Assembly: GCF_013778305.1 (NCBI RefSeq)
Contig: NZ_JACEIC010000002.1
Coordinates: 2,505,669-2,569,668, forward strand
Origin: Nocardioides agri
Lineage (GTDB): Bacteria; Actinomycetota; Actinomycetes; Propionibacteriales; Nocardioidaceae
Reading direction: 5' to 3'
DNA length: 64,000 nucleotides
The translations under genes were made by a program, and so were the position numbers. Every line of letters begins with the position of its first letter. Position 1 is the stretch's first letter. Shown here piece after piece: positions 45,881 to 53,691 of the stretch. The notes below the pieces were generated by a model that worked only from the letters and a program-made list of their open reading frames with translations, did no database searches and had not been told where the DNA came from.

Positions 45881-47833
45881 TCACCGCTCGAGGTGGGGCG
45901 CCGCGTCCTCGGAGTCGAGGCGGGCCAGGTGGAGGACGTGCTGAGCGGTCGTGCCGGGTGCGGCGACCACGGCCACCGTGACGCCCTCGGCCGCTGCCGT
46001 GGCGAGCACGTCGACCAGCGCTTGGACGCCGACCGAGGCGAGCAGCGTGACGTCGTTGAGGTCGATCTGGAGGCGCGCGCCGGGGCGGCTGGTGTGCAGG
46101 AAGAGCGCGGCCCGGAAGGACCCCGCGGACGCGGTGTCGACGGCGCCGTGGACGCGCAGCGTCGCGCCGTCGTCGGTCGTGTCCGTCCGGAACCGCTCCT
46201 CGCCGGCGCCCGCCGTCGTCGTGGTGCGGTCCGCGCCGGCCAGCAGCTGCACCTGCCGCGCGAGTGCGTGGCGCAGCGTGACGACGGTCCCCCCTGGAAC
46301 GCCCGCCGGGGAGATCGTGACGTGGTCGATGAGCTGGTTGACCATCATCAGCCCGCGGCCCCGGCCTTCGCCGAGCGGGCTGGGCCCCCGCCACCGGCCG
46401 TGGTCGGAGATGCGGACGACGGCGTCGCCCGTCGCCTCGAGGGTCGCGGTGAGACGCCCCGGCCGGGCGGCGCCGTCCGACTCGGCGTCCCGGTAGGCGT
46501 GGTCGAGGATGTTGGTGACGACCTCGGTGGCCGCGTGCTTGAGGGCGAACGCGTCGACGTCGGCGACGCCCAGCGGCTTCAGCCAGTCGTCCAGGCTCCG
46601 GCGTACGGCGTGGGGGGTGCGCGGGTCGGCGTCGAACGTGAGGTCGAGCGGCTCGGGAGGCGGCACGCGCTGCGCGGCCAGGAGGGTGATGTCGTCGCTG
46701 TAGCCGCCGTCGCGGACGAGGAGCTCGAGGGTCTGGGAGCTGACGCGGTCGGTGGCGAAGCCGGCGTCGCGGAACGCGGTGCCGTCGTGGCTGCGGCGCG
46801 CGACCGTCGCGAGGTCGATCGTGGCCCGAGCCGGCTCGCGGCCGGGACGCTCGATGATCCCGTCGGTGTAGAGCAGCAGGACCTCGCCCTCACCGAGGTG
46901 TGCCTGGGCGGTCGGGAAGCCGTGGCCGGAGGCGAGCGGGCCCGCGCCGGTCGGGCGGAGGTACCTGGTCGCGTCGCCGGCGACGAGGAGCGGGGGCGGG
47001 TGCCCGGCCGTGCAGTAGGTCAGGTCGCCGGTCGCCGGGTCGAGGTCGACGACCGCCACGGTCGTGGCGGTGGCCTCGGGGTTGCGCCGGGCGGCGCGGT
47101 CGAGCGCCTCGAGCGCCTCGGTGATCGGGACGCCGGCCGAGAGTCGTTCGCCGAGGACGGCCCTGGTCTGGCCCATGAGGGCCGAGGCCGCCACGCCGTG
47201 GCCCACGACGTCGCCGACGACCAGGATGGTCCGGCCCGTCGGGAGCGCGATGACGTCGAGCCAGTCGCCGCCGGCCGCGGCGTCGTCCTGGGCCAGGAGG
47301 TAGCGGCCCGAGGTCTGCAGGCCCGGGACCACCGGCAACGCGTCCGGGAGCAGGCTGTCCTGGAGGGTGAGGACCACGGCGCGGGCATGCTCGTAGCGCC
47401 GTTCCGCGTCCTTGCGCTGCGCCTCGACCTGAAGGCGGCGGTTGGTCTCGTCGGTGACGTCGATCGCGTGCCCGACCACGCCCCGCACCGTGCCGTCCGG
47501 GTTACGCCAGGGCGCCAGCCAGAACGAGGCGTAGAAGTCGGTGACGCCGCCCGGGAGGTCGACCTGGACGCGCCAGTCGTGGTTGGCGATCGGCTCGCCG
47601 GTCTCCATCACGCGGTGGTAGAGCTCGGCGAACCCCTGACCGACCGCGCCGGGGAAGGCCTCGCTGTAGGGCAGCCCGAGCAGGTCGCGTCCCCCGGCCA
47701 TCGGCCGGAGCAGGTCGTTGGCCGCGACCAGGCGCAGGTCGGGCCCCTCGACGACCAGTGAGACGATCCCCCCGTCCCGGAAGGCGCCCACCATCGCCTC
47801 GACGCTACCGAGGTCGGCGATGTGATCGTCCAT
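45881..47833 (-). CDS. PAS-PP2C(SpoIIE)-HATPase-STAS multidomain protein
   Basis: A complete partner-switching set in one 650-aa chain. PAS domain (about 15-135), short helical linker (RRLQVEAQRKDAERRYEHA), SpoIIE-type PP2C phosphatase (about 165-375; GGDWLDVIALPTGRTILVVG, GDVVGHGVAASALM, LLYTDGIIERPG, DDITLLAA), RsbW-like HATPase (about 385-510; LKHAATEVVTNILDHAY, GRGRGLMMVNQL) and a C-terminal STAS domain (about 540-645; INDV-like DLNDVTLLASVGVQALV). It probably controls a sigma factor or another STAS protein. ATG start with GGAGG 11 bases upstream. No sigma gene is adjacent. Confidence 0.92.
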   Translation of the reverse strand: MDDHIADLGSVEAMVGAFRDGGIVSLVVEGPDLRLVAANDLLRPMAGGRDLLGLPYSEAFPGAVGQGFAELYHRVMETGEPIANHDWRVQVDLPGGVTDFYASFWLAPWRNPDGTVRGVVGHAIDVTDETNRRLQVEAQRKDAERRYEHARAVVLTLQDSLLPDALPVVPGLQTSGRYLLAQDDAAAGGDWLDVIALPTGRTILVVGDVVGHGVAASALMGQTRAVLGERLSAGVPITEALEALDRAARRNPEATATTVAVVDLDPATGDLTYCTAGHPPPLLVAGDATRYLRPTGAGPLASGHGFPTAQAHLGEGEVLLLYTDGIIERPGREPARATIDLATVARRSHDGTAFRDAGFATDRVSSQTLELLVRDGGYSDDITLLAAQRVPPPEPLDLTFDADPRTPHAVRRSLDDWLKPLGVADVDAFALKHAATEVVTNILDHAYRDAESDGAARPGRLTATLEATGDAVVRISDHGRWRGPSPLGEGRGRGLMMVNQLIDHVTISPAGVPGGTVVTLRHALARQVQLLAGADRTTTTAGAGEERFRTDTTDDGATLRVHGAVDTASAGSFRAALFLHTSRPGARLQIDLNDVTLLASVGVQALVDVLATAAAEGVTVAVVAAPGTTAQHVLHLARLDSEDAAPHLER

Positions 47834-47922
47834 CGTGACGCGGACCTCCGGACGTGGGTCGCGAGCGTGCTCTGTCGGGGAGTAGGTACCCAACGACCGT
47901 GGCGGGACTCCGTTCGGGCGGC

Positions 47923-49452
47923 TCAGGACCTGGCGGGCTGCGGCGCCTGCCCGGTCGCCTCCGGCAGGTGCAGCCGCGCGAGCAGCCGGCCGGCCGAGAC
48001 CGGGACCCGCTGCGGCGTGAGGCGTGAGACGACCACCATGGTCACGAAGGCCAGCGGCACCGTCCACGCCGCCGGCTGGCTCATGAGCACGTCGGCCCAG
48101 CTCTCGGTCGTGCCGACCGCGACCGTCCAGCCGATCGCGACGGCCGAGCCCACGAAGCCGACGCCGAGACCGGCGAGCGCGCCCGCGTCGGTGAGGCGCC
48201 GCCACCAGATGCCGAGCAGCAGCAGGGGACAGAAGGTCGCGGCCGCCATCGCGAACGCCAGCCCGACCGCGCGGGCGACCCCGATGCTCGGCACCAGCAG
48301 CGCCAGCACCCCGGGCACCGTGACGGCGACGACCGCACCGAGCCGGAAGGCCGCGACGCCGCCGAGCCGCCGGCCCGACCACCAGGCGCGGCCGGTCACG
48401 TCCTGGCTGAGCACGCCCGCGACCGCGATGCACAGACCCGACGAGGTGGACAGGAACGCCGCGAACGCGCCGGCGGTCACGACCGCCGACAGCAGCTCGC
48501 CGAGGGGGCCGCCCACCATCACCGCGGGCAGCTCGAGCACGAGCGCGTCCGACTTCCCGGGCACCGCCAGCTCGGGTGCGTAGATGCGGCCGAGCGCGGC
48601 GTACACCGGCGGCAGCACGTAGAAGACGCCGAGGAGCACGAGCACCGCGAGCGTCGTACGGCGCGCCGCCCGGCCGTCGGGGTTGGTGTAGAACCGGACG
48701 ACGACGTGGGGGAGGCCCATGGTGCCGAGGAACGTCGCGACGATCAGGGAGTAGGTGACATAGAGGCCCCGGCCGCCGGAGCCGAGCGGCGAGAGCCACT
48801 CTCCTCCGACCGGGACCCGCGGCGCCCCGTCGCCGAGCCACACCGAGATCAGCAGCAGGGCCGGGACGAGCAGCGCGGTGAGCTTGAGCCAGTACTGGAA
48901 GGCCTGCACGAACGTGATGCTGCGCATCCCGCCGGAGGTGACGTTGGCCAGCACGACCAGCCCGACGATGACCGGCCCCACCCAGGTCGGCGCGCCGACC
49001 GCGAACTGGAGCGTCAGCCCCGCGCCCTGGAACTGCGGCACCAGGTAGAGCCAGCCGATCGCGACGACCAGCAGCGTGCACACCGCCCGGACCGGCCGCG
49101 ACCCGAGCCGGGCCTCGGCGAAGTCGGGCAGCGTGTAGGCGCCCGACCGTCGCAGCGGCGCGGCGACCAGCACCAGCAGCAGCAGGTAGCCGGCCGTCCA
49201 GCCGACGGGGTACCAGAGCATGTCGGCGCCGTTGAGCAGCACCAGCCCGGCAACGCCGAGGAACGACGCGGCCGAGAGGTACTCGCCCCCGATGGCGCTG
49301 GCGTTGAGCCGCGGGTGCACGGTCCGCGACGCGACCAGGAAGTCGCTGGTGGTCCGCGAGAAGCGCATCCCCCAGGTGCCGATCAGCAGCGTGGCGAGCG
49401 TGACGAGGACGATCGCCACGATGCCGGGCGCGGCGTCCAGGCCGGAGTTCAC
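47923..49452 (-). CDS. sodium/solute symporter (second SSS module)
   Basis: A 509-aa SSS transporter with about 13 helices (GGEYLSAASFLGVAGLVLLN; TSGGMRSITFVQAFQYWLK; TMGLPHVVVRFYTNPDGRAA). It is related to ActP but distinct from it and is encoded with its own DUF485-like protein and a LytS/LytT two-component system. The substrate is probably a short-chain mono- or dicarboxylate (pyruvate, acetate, propionate); the sequence alone does not decide. The GTG overlaps the small gene's stop (GTGA). Confidence 0.88.
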   Translation of the reverse strand: MNSGLDAAPGIVAIVLVTLATLLIGTWGMRFSRTTSDFLVASRTVHPRLNASAIGGEYLSAASFLGVAGLVLLNGADMLWYPVGWTAGYLLLLVLVAAPLRRSGAYTLPDFAEARLGSRPVRAVCTLLVVAIGWLYLVPQFQGAGLTLQFAVGAPTWVGPVIVGLVVLANVTSGGMRSITFVQAFQYWLKLTALLVPALLLISVWLGDGAPRVPVGGEWLSPLGSGGRGLYVTYSLIVATFLGTMGLPHVVVRFYTNPDGRAARRTTLAVLVLLGVFYVLPPVYAALGRIYAPELAVPGKSDALVLELPAVMVGGPLGELLSAVVTAGAFAAFLSTSSGLCIAVAGVLSQDVTGRAWWSGRRLGGVAAFRLGAVVAVTVPGVLALLVPSIGVARAVGLAFAMAAATFCPLLLLGIWWRRLTDAGALAGLGVGFVGSAVAIGWTVAVGTTESWADVLMSQPAAWTVPLAFVTMVVVSRLTPQRVPVSAGRLLARLHLPEATGQAPQPARS

Positions 49453-49853
49453 CGCTCGTCCTGCACGATCTCGTCGGGCGGGAGCGCGGCGGCCAGCTCC
49501 GCGAAGTCGGCGTCGTTGCGCTCGGCGCGCTTGATGTAGGCCCAGCCGAGGGCGACGAGCGCGGGGTAGACCAGCGCGCCGAGCACCAGCCACGAGAGCG
49601 GCAGCCCGAGCACCTGGTGGGTGGCCAGCCCGGGCAGCAGGTGGAAGACCAGGGGCAGCGCGCCGACCGTCACGCCCAGGACCGCCAGGATGCCGATCGC
49701 GAGGCGCAGCTGCTCGCGGACCAGGGAGCCGACGTACATCCCGCCCAGCCGGGTGCCGTCGTCGACCTCGGCGGACCGGGCGGCCGGCGTACGTCGGCGC
49801 GGTGGGCCGGTCACCCGCACGCGCTCGGGCGGCGGACCGGCGTCCTGGCTCAC
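49449..49853 (-). CDS. DUF485-like small membrane protein
   Basis: A 134-aa protein with a basic, Pro-rich N-terminus, then two helices (LAIGILAVLGVTVGALPLVF; LSWLVLGALVYPALVALGWA) and a charged tail IKRAERNDADFAELAAALPP. By size, topology and position it is the accessory subunit of the symporter encoded next. GTG start overlapping the LytTR regulator stop; its stop overlaps the symporter start. Confidence 0.8.
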   Translation of the reverse strand: MSQDAGPPPERVRVTGPPRRRTPAARSAEVDDGTRLGGMYVGSLVREQLRLAIGILAVLGVTVGALPLVFHLLPGLATHQVLGLPLSWLVLGALVYPALVALGWAYIKRAERNDADFAELAAALPPDEIVQDER

Positions 49854-50590
49854 GGACCCGGCCTCGGCGTGCGGTCGCGGACGAGCAGCTCGCGCAGCGC
49901 CCGGGTGTGCCGACGGCTGACGCCGAGCTCGACCGCGCGCTCGCCGACGACGACCGTGCAGCGGCCGCCCTCCATCCGGACCTCGCGCACGTGGCCGAGC
50001 GCCACGAGCAGGGACCGGTGGATGCGCACGAACCCGGCGTCGGCCCACTCCTCCTCGAGCGTCGTGAGCGGCACCCGCAGGAGGTGCGAGTCGGTGGCGG
50101 TGTGCAGCCGGGCGTAGTCGCCCTGCGCCTCGACGTGGGTGATGTCGCTGCGGTGCACGAAGCGGGTCACGCCGCCGCGCTCGACCGCGACCTGGGCGTC
50201 GCGCCCGGCCGGTGGGGCGACGCCCTCGACCACGCCGACGACGCGGCGCACCGCCTCGGCGAGCCGTTCGGCACGCACCGGCTTGAGCACGTAGTCGACC
50301 GCGTGCACGTCGAAGGCCTCGACGGCGTGGCCCTCGTGGGCGGTGACGAAGACGATCGGCGGCGGGGTGCGGAACTGGCCGAGCACCTGCGCGAGCTCGA
50401 GGCCGGTCAGCCCGGGCATCTGGATGTCGATGAAGACCACGTCGACGTCGGTCGCCTGGAGGATCCGCAGCCCGTCGGTCGCGGCGTCGGAGGTCAGCAC
50501 CTCCCCGATCCGCGGGTCCTGCTCGAGCAGGTAGCGCAGCTCGTCGAGGGCCGGAGCCTCGTCGTCGACGACCAGCGCCTTCAGCCTCAT
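49850..50590 (-). CDS. LytTR-family response regulator
   Basis: Receiver domain (about 1-120) with DDE near residue 10, phospho-acceptor in VFIDIQMPGLTG and Lys in DYVLKPVRAERL. C-terminal LytTR DNA-binding domain (about 140-240; ITHVEAQGDYARLHT; FVRIHRSLLVALGHVREV). 246 aa. It lies between its kinase and the symporter genes and most likely activates them in response to the transported carboxylate, as in Bts/Ypd-type systems. Confidence 0.93.
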   Translation of the reverse strand: MRLKALVVDDEAPALDELRYLLEQDPRIGEVLTSDAATDGLRILQATDVDVVFIDIQMPGLTGLELAQVLGQFRTPPPIVFVTAHEGHAVEAFDVHAVDYVLKPVRAERLAEAVRRVVGVVEGVAPPAGRDAQVAVERGGVTRFVHRSDITHVEAQGDYARLHTATDSHLLRVPLTTLEEEWADAGFVRIHRSLLVALGHVREVRMEGGRCTVVVGERAVELGVSRRHTRALRELLVRDRTPRPGP

Positions 50591-50615
50591 GAGGGCCTCC
50601 TACCCACCTGGACGC

Positions 50616-51731
50616 TCATGCGTGCACGCCCGCCGAGAACTTCGGCACCCGGACCACGACCCGGGTGCCGGCCCCGCGCGCCGTCTCGACGACGAGCCCG
50701 AAGTCGTCGCCGAACGCGTTGCGCAGGCGGCTGTCGACGTTGCCGAGCCCGGTGGAGTCCAGGGCCGCGTCGCCCGCGAGCGCGCGTCGTACGACGTCGG
50801 GGTCCTCGCCGGCGCCGTCGTCCTCGACCTCGATCACGCAGTCCTGGCCCTGGTCGCGCGCCTCGATGCGGATGTGGCCACCGGCCTCGGCGTCCTCGAG
50901 CCCGTGCCGCACGGCGTTCTCGACGAGCGGCTGGATGCACAGGAACGGGACGGCCACCGGCAGCACCTCGGGCGCGATGCGCAGGGTCACCCGCAGCCGG
51001 TCGCCGAAGCGGGCCTGCTCGAGCAGCAGGTAGCGCTCGATCGACCGGAGCTCCTCGGCGAGCGTCGTGTAGTCGCCGTGGCGGCGGAAGGAGTAGCGGG
51101 TGAAGTCGGCGAACTCCATCAGCAGGTCGCGGGCCCGGTCCGGGTCGGTGCGCACGAAGCTGGCGATCGCGGTGAGCGAGTTGTAGATGAAGTGCGGGCT
51201 GATCTGGGCGCGCAGGGCGCGGACCTCGGCCTCCATCAGCCGGGTGCGGCTCGCGTCGAGCTCCGCGAGCTCGAGCTGGCCGCTCACCCAGCGCGCGACC
51301 TCGTCGACGGCCCGCGCCAGTCCGGCGGTCGCGTGGCCGGTGAAGGTCTGCAGGGTGCCGACCACGCGCTCCTCGACGACCAGCGGGCTGACGATCGCGG
51401 TGCGGATCTCGCAGCCGGAGACCGGGCAGGAGATGTCGTCACGGTCGAACATCCGGGTGCTGCCGCGCTCCAGCGTCGCGACCGCGAACGCCGCGCACTG
51501 CGCCTCGTGGTGCTGCCCGCCGCCGTGCCACGCCAGTGCGGTCGCGGTGTCGGTGAGCGCGACCGCCGGCGTGCCGAGGAGCGCGTGGAGGTGCCGGACG
51601 CTGCGCTCGGCGCTGTCGTGGTTGAGTCCGGTGCGCAGCGCCGGCGCGGCGAGCGACGCGCTGTGCAGCGTGCGGAAGGTGGCGCGATCGGCCTCGGTGC
51701 CCAGGTGCCGGCGGCGCCACGGTCGCGTCAT
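50616..51731 (-). CDS. LytS-type sensor histidine kinase (soluble, GAF)
   Basis: A 371-aa kinase with no membrane segments. A GAF-like domain (about 30-160; Cys-containing DISCPVSGCEIRTAIVSPLV) precedes the His_kinase domain with phospho-His in QISPHFIYNSLTAIASF, and the HATPase domain (IQPLVENAVRHGLED; STGLGNVDSRLRNAFG). The ATG has GGGAG six bases upstream. It probably senses a cytosolic signal. First gene of the kinase-regulator-DUF485-symporter set. Confidence 0.92.
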   Translation of the reverse strand: MTRPWRRRHLGTEADRATFRTLHSASLAAPALRTGLNHDSAERSVRHLHALLGTPAVALTDTATALAWHGGGQHHEAQCAAFAVATLERGSTRMFDRDDISCPVSGCEIRTAIVSPLVVEERVVGTLQTFTGHATAGLARAVDEVARWVSGQLELAELDASRTRLMEAEVRALRAQISPHFIYNSLTAIASFVRTDPDRARDLLMEFADFTRYSFRRHGDYTTLAEELRSIERYLLLEQARFGDRLRVTLRIAPEVLPVAVPFLCIQPLVENAVRHGLEDAEAGGHIRIEARDQGQDCVIEVEDDGAGEDPDVVRRALAGDAALDSTGLGNVDSRLRNAFGDDFGLVVETARGAGTRVVVRVPKFSAGVHA

Positions 51732-51748
51732 CGGCTGCTCCCGGGCGG

Positions 51749-52573
51749 CTAGCGGAAGTCGATGAGAAGCACGTCGGGGTCGACCTTCTCGGCGTCGGTG
51801 GCGGCGTCCTGGGTGCCGGTGCCGCCGGTCGGACCCACCGACTGCCGGGCCACGACGGTGGCGCGGAAGCACTCGGCGACGTAGGGCAGCTGCATGCCGT
51901 CCATGCCGCGGCCGTAGTCGTCGTAGAAGGCGACGACCTCGGCGAGCTTCTGGCTCTGCCCGGCCTCGTCGAGCACGGCGACGTTCGAGCGGGAGAGCAC
52001 CAGGTCCTGGATCGAGACGCGGTCGACGACCTGCCAGTGCCGGAAGCTCTCGTGCTCCGGCTCGGCGAAGTGGTCGGACTCGGAGAGCGGGGTCGCCGCC
52101 TCCTCCATGTCCTGGTGGCCGATGAGATCGCCGAGCCTGCGGACCCACGGGATCCGCTCGTCGCGCTGGTTCCACACGAGGGCCAGGTGGCCGCCCGGCC
52201 TGAGGACCCGGGCGATCTCGGGGAGCGCCCGCTCGGGGTCGAACCAGTGGAAGGACTGGCCCGCGACGACCACGTCGTACGACGCGTCCGCGGCCGGCAG
52301 CTCCTCGGCGCCGGCGACCGAGGTCGGGACGTCGGGCAGCCGCTCGCGCAGCTTGGCGAGCATGGCGTCGTCGGGGTCGGTGGCGTGCACCTCGTGGCCC
52401 AGGGCGAGCAGCGTCTCGGTGAGCTTGCCGGTGCCGGCCCCGACCTCGAGGACGGTGACCGGCTGCTCGCCGACCAGCCACGCGACCGCCTCGGCGGGGT
52501 AGCCGGGCCGGCCGCGGTCGTACGCGTCGGCGACGGAGCCGAAGCTGCGGGCGGGGTCGGGCTGGTCACTCAT
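51749..52573 (-). CDS. class I SAM-dependent methyltransferase
   Basis: A 274-aa methyltransferase with motif I VLEVGAGTGKLTETLL, acidic motif II HATDPDD, motif post I and a FHWFDPERALPEIARVLRPG block (SAM-binding Methyltransf_11/25 type). The substrate is unknown. The ATG is seven bases after TAGCGT, a leaderless -10. It is divergent from the Fic-like gene, with only 35 bases between starts. Confidence 0.88.
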   Translation of the reverse strand: MSDQPDPARSFGSVADAYDRGRPGYPAEAVAWLVGEQPVTVLEVGAGTGKLTETLLALGHEVHATDPDDAMLAKLRERLPDVPTSVAGAEELPAADASYDVVVAGQSFHWFDPERALPEIARVLRPGGHLALVWNQRDERIPWVRRLGDLIGHQDMEEAATPLSESDHFAEPEHESFRHWQVVDRVSIQDLVLSRSNVAVLDEAGQSQKLAEVVAFYDDYGRGMDGMQLPYVAECFRATVVARQSVGPTGGTGTQDAATDAEKVDPDVLLIDFR

Positions 52574-52580
52574 CAGGGTC

Positions 52581-52586
52581 ACGCTA
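52581..52586 (-). promoter_or_regulatory. -10 element of leaderless methyltransferase gene
   Basis: TAGCGT on the minus strand, seven bases before the ATG and ten bases from the divergent -10 of the Fic-like gene. Confidence 0.5.
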
Positions 52587-52595
52587 CCGGCTGGG

Positions 52596-52601
52596 TAACG
52601 T
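52596..52601 (+). promoter_or_regulatory. -10 element of leaderless Fic-like gene
   Basis: TAACGT, seven bases before the GTG start. Confidence 0.5.
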
Positions 52602-52608
52602 TCCGCGG

Positions 52609-53334
52609 GTGACCCACGACCCGCTGGCGCCGCTCGTCTCCCTGGAGGGGATCCCGTCGGCGTGCGCCGCCACCCGCGACGGCATCGACGTGATGCTGCG
52701 CGACCGCGGCCTGCGGCGCACCTCGCCCGAGATGACGGCCGAGAGCCTGCTGCGCGGCGCCCACGCCAGCGCGGTGCTCGAGGGCTCCTCGTCGACGCTC
52801 GCCGACGTCCGGACCGGCGCCGGCGACGAGGTGGCCGCCGACGCGGTCCGGGTCTCGACCGAGCTGCTCGGCCTCGCCCCGGCGCTCGGTGCCTCACCGC
52901 TCCAGGCGCTCGCCCGGATCCACGCGCTGGCGGCCGCCGGGCTGCCCGCCGAGCAGCGCGGCCGGCCCCGTGACGCCGAGGCGGCCGACCGGTTGCGCAG
53001 CGTCGGCGACCTGCTGACCGCCGCGACCGAGGCGCCGGCGCTGATGGTCGCGGCCGTCGTGCACGCCGAGCTGGCCACCGCCGCGCCGTTCCCCTCGCAC
53101 AACGGCGTCGTCGCCCGCGCCGCCGAGCGGCTGGTGCTCGTCGCGCGTGGTGTCGACGCGAAGTCCCTCGTGGTCCCGGAGGCGGGGCACCTGGCGCTGC
53201 GCGCGGCGTACGAGTCGAACCTGCGCGGCTACCGCGACGGCGGGCAGCCCGGCGTGCACTCCTGGCTCCTCTACGCCGCCGAGGCCTACGCCGCCGGCGC
53301 GGAGGCGAGCCCGCTGCGGCGAGCCGCCGACTGA
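52609..53334 (+). CDS. degenerate Fic-fold protein (Rv3662c-like)
   Basis: A 241-aa, Ala-rich, helical protein. ASAVLEGSSST resembles the inhibitory/Fic N-terminal (S/T)xxxE(G/N) helix. AELATAAPFPSHNGVVARAAER aligns with the Fic core HxFx(D/E)GNGRxxR, but the catalytic His is replaced by Ala and Asp/Glu by Ser-His. AMP-transferase activity is therefore unlikely. Position next to a HAD phosphatase and the ssd/tad genes matches M. tuberculosis Rv3662c. GTG start supported by the -10 seven bases upstream. Function unknown. Confidence 0.75.
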   Translation: MTHDPLAPLVSLEGIPSACAATRDGIDVMLRDRGLRRTSPEMTAESLLRGAHASAVLEGSSSTLADVRTGAGDEVAADAVRVSTELLGLAPALGASPLQALARIHALAAAGLPAEQRGRPRDAEAADRLRSVGDLLTAATEAPALMVAAVVHAELATAAPFPSHNGVVARAAERLVLVARGVDAKSLVVPEAGHLALRAAYESNLRGYRDGGQPGVHSWLLYAAEAYAAGAEASPLRRAAD

Positions 53335-53345
53335 CGTCGCGGTGG

Positions 53346-53408
53346 GATAGCCAGCGACGTTGTGGCTGTTCCGGGCGCCCGGGAACGACCGGAACGTCGC
53401 TGGGTATC
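53346..53408. terminator. nested hairpin, likely bidirectional terminator
   Basis: GATAGCCAGCGACGTT (53346-53361) pairs with AACGTCGCTGGGTATC (53393-53408) at 15 of 16 positions. The loop contains the perfect palindrome CCGGGCGCCCGG (53371-53382). It starts 11 bases after the Fic-like stop and would also end a minus-strand RNA. Confidence 0.65.
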
Positions 53409-53615
53409 TCGAACGCCACCTGCTTCGCACATGCGAACGGCACCCGGATCTCGAGTGGTTGGGCCGGGTGCCGCCGCTGACACGTGAATCCAGGGCTACC
53501 AGGCGTGCATCTGTGTAGTGCGGCCCCGGGAGTATCCCGGTTCGACCAGCGCCCTGTAGGAAGGGTAGATCGCCGCGTGGGTACCCCGGTTCACGTGCAG
53601 ATTGTGGAGTTCTTG
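53346..53615 (-). ncRNA. probable Ms1-like (6S-like) small RNA
   Basis: In M. tuberculosis the abundant sRNA MTS2823 (Ms1 of M. smegmatis, an RNA-polymerase-core binder) lies between Rv3661 and Rv3662c, on the Rv3661 strand. Here the same interval between the HAD gene and the Fic-like gene carries, on the HAD strand, a promoter (TTGAAC-N17-TACAAA), a long-range closing stem (CACGTGAA/TTCACGTG), an inner stem and apical hairpin, two further stems and a terminator-like hairpin. The predicted size is about 270 nt against about 300 nt for Ms1. Both ends are estimates. Structure and promoter are seen; identity is inferred from synteny. Confidence 0.6.
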
Positions 53616-53621
53616 CCTCTG

Positions 53622-53650
53622 TTTGTACGCCCGTGCCCGGGGGTGTTCAA
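53622..53650 (-). promoter_or_regulatory. promoter of the probable small RNA
   Basis: On the minus strand TTGAAC (53645-53650) and TACAAA (53622-53627) are exactly 17 bases apart. This predicts a transcript starting near 53615, away from any start codon. Confidence 0.6.
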
Positions 53651-53691
53651 CCCCGCTGGTCCCTTGACTTGCCAGGTGAAGTGTGGGCGTC

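Larger units (their letters stand above)
53335..53691. other. 357-bp structured intergenic region without protein gene
   Basis: No convincing reading frame lies here. The region holds a chain of inverted repeats: nested hairpin 53346-53408, hairpin 53424-53437 (TTCGCA-CA-TGCGAA), 10-bp stem 53438-53447/53464-53473 (CGGCACCCGG), long-range CACGTGAA/TTCACGTG 53481-53488/53590-53597, CAGGGC/GCCCTG 53491-53496/53551-53556, and hairpin 53526-53540 (CCGGGA-GTA-TCCCGG). It is annotated separately as a probable small RNA with promoter and terminator. Confidence 0.8.

Noticed and set aside
47834..47922. SigB-type promoter (GGGTAC) upstream of the PP2C protein
   Set aside because: A GGGTAC hexamer exists, but no GTTT-like -35 lies at the right distance.
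53641..53670. tRNA-like 3' end (GTTCAACCCCGCTGG)
   Set aside because: No matching acceptor, D or anticodon arms upstream; explained better as the -35 region of the small-RNA promoter.
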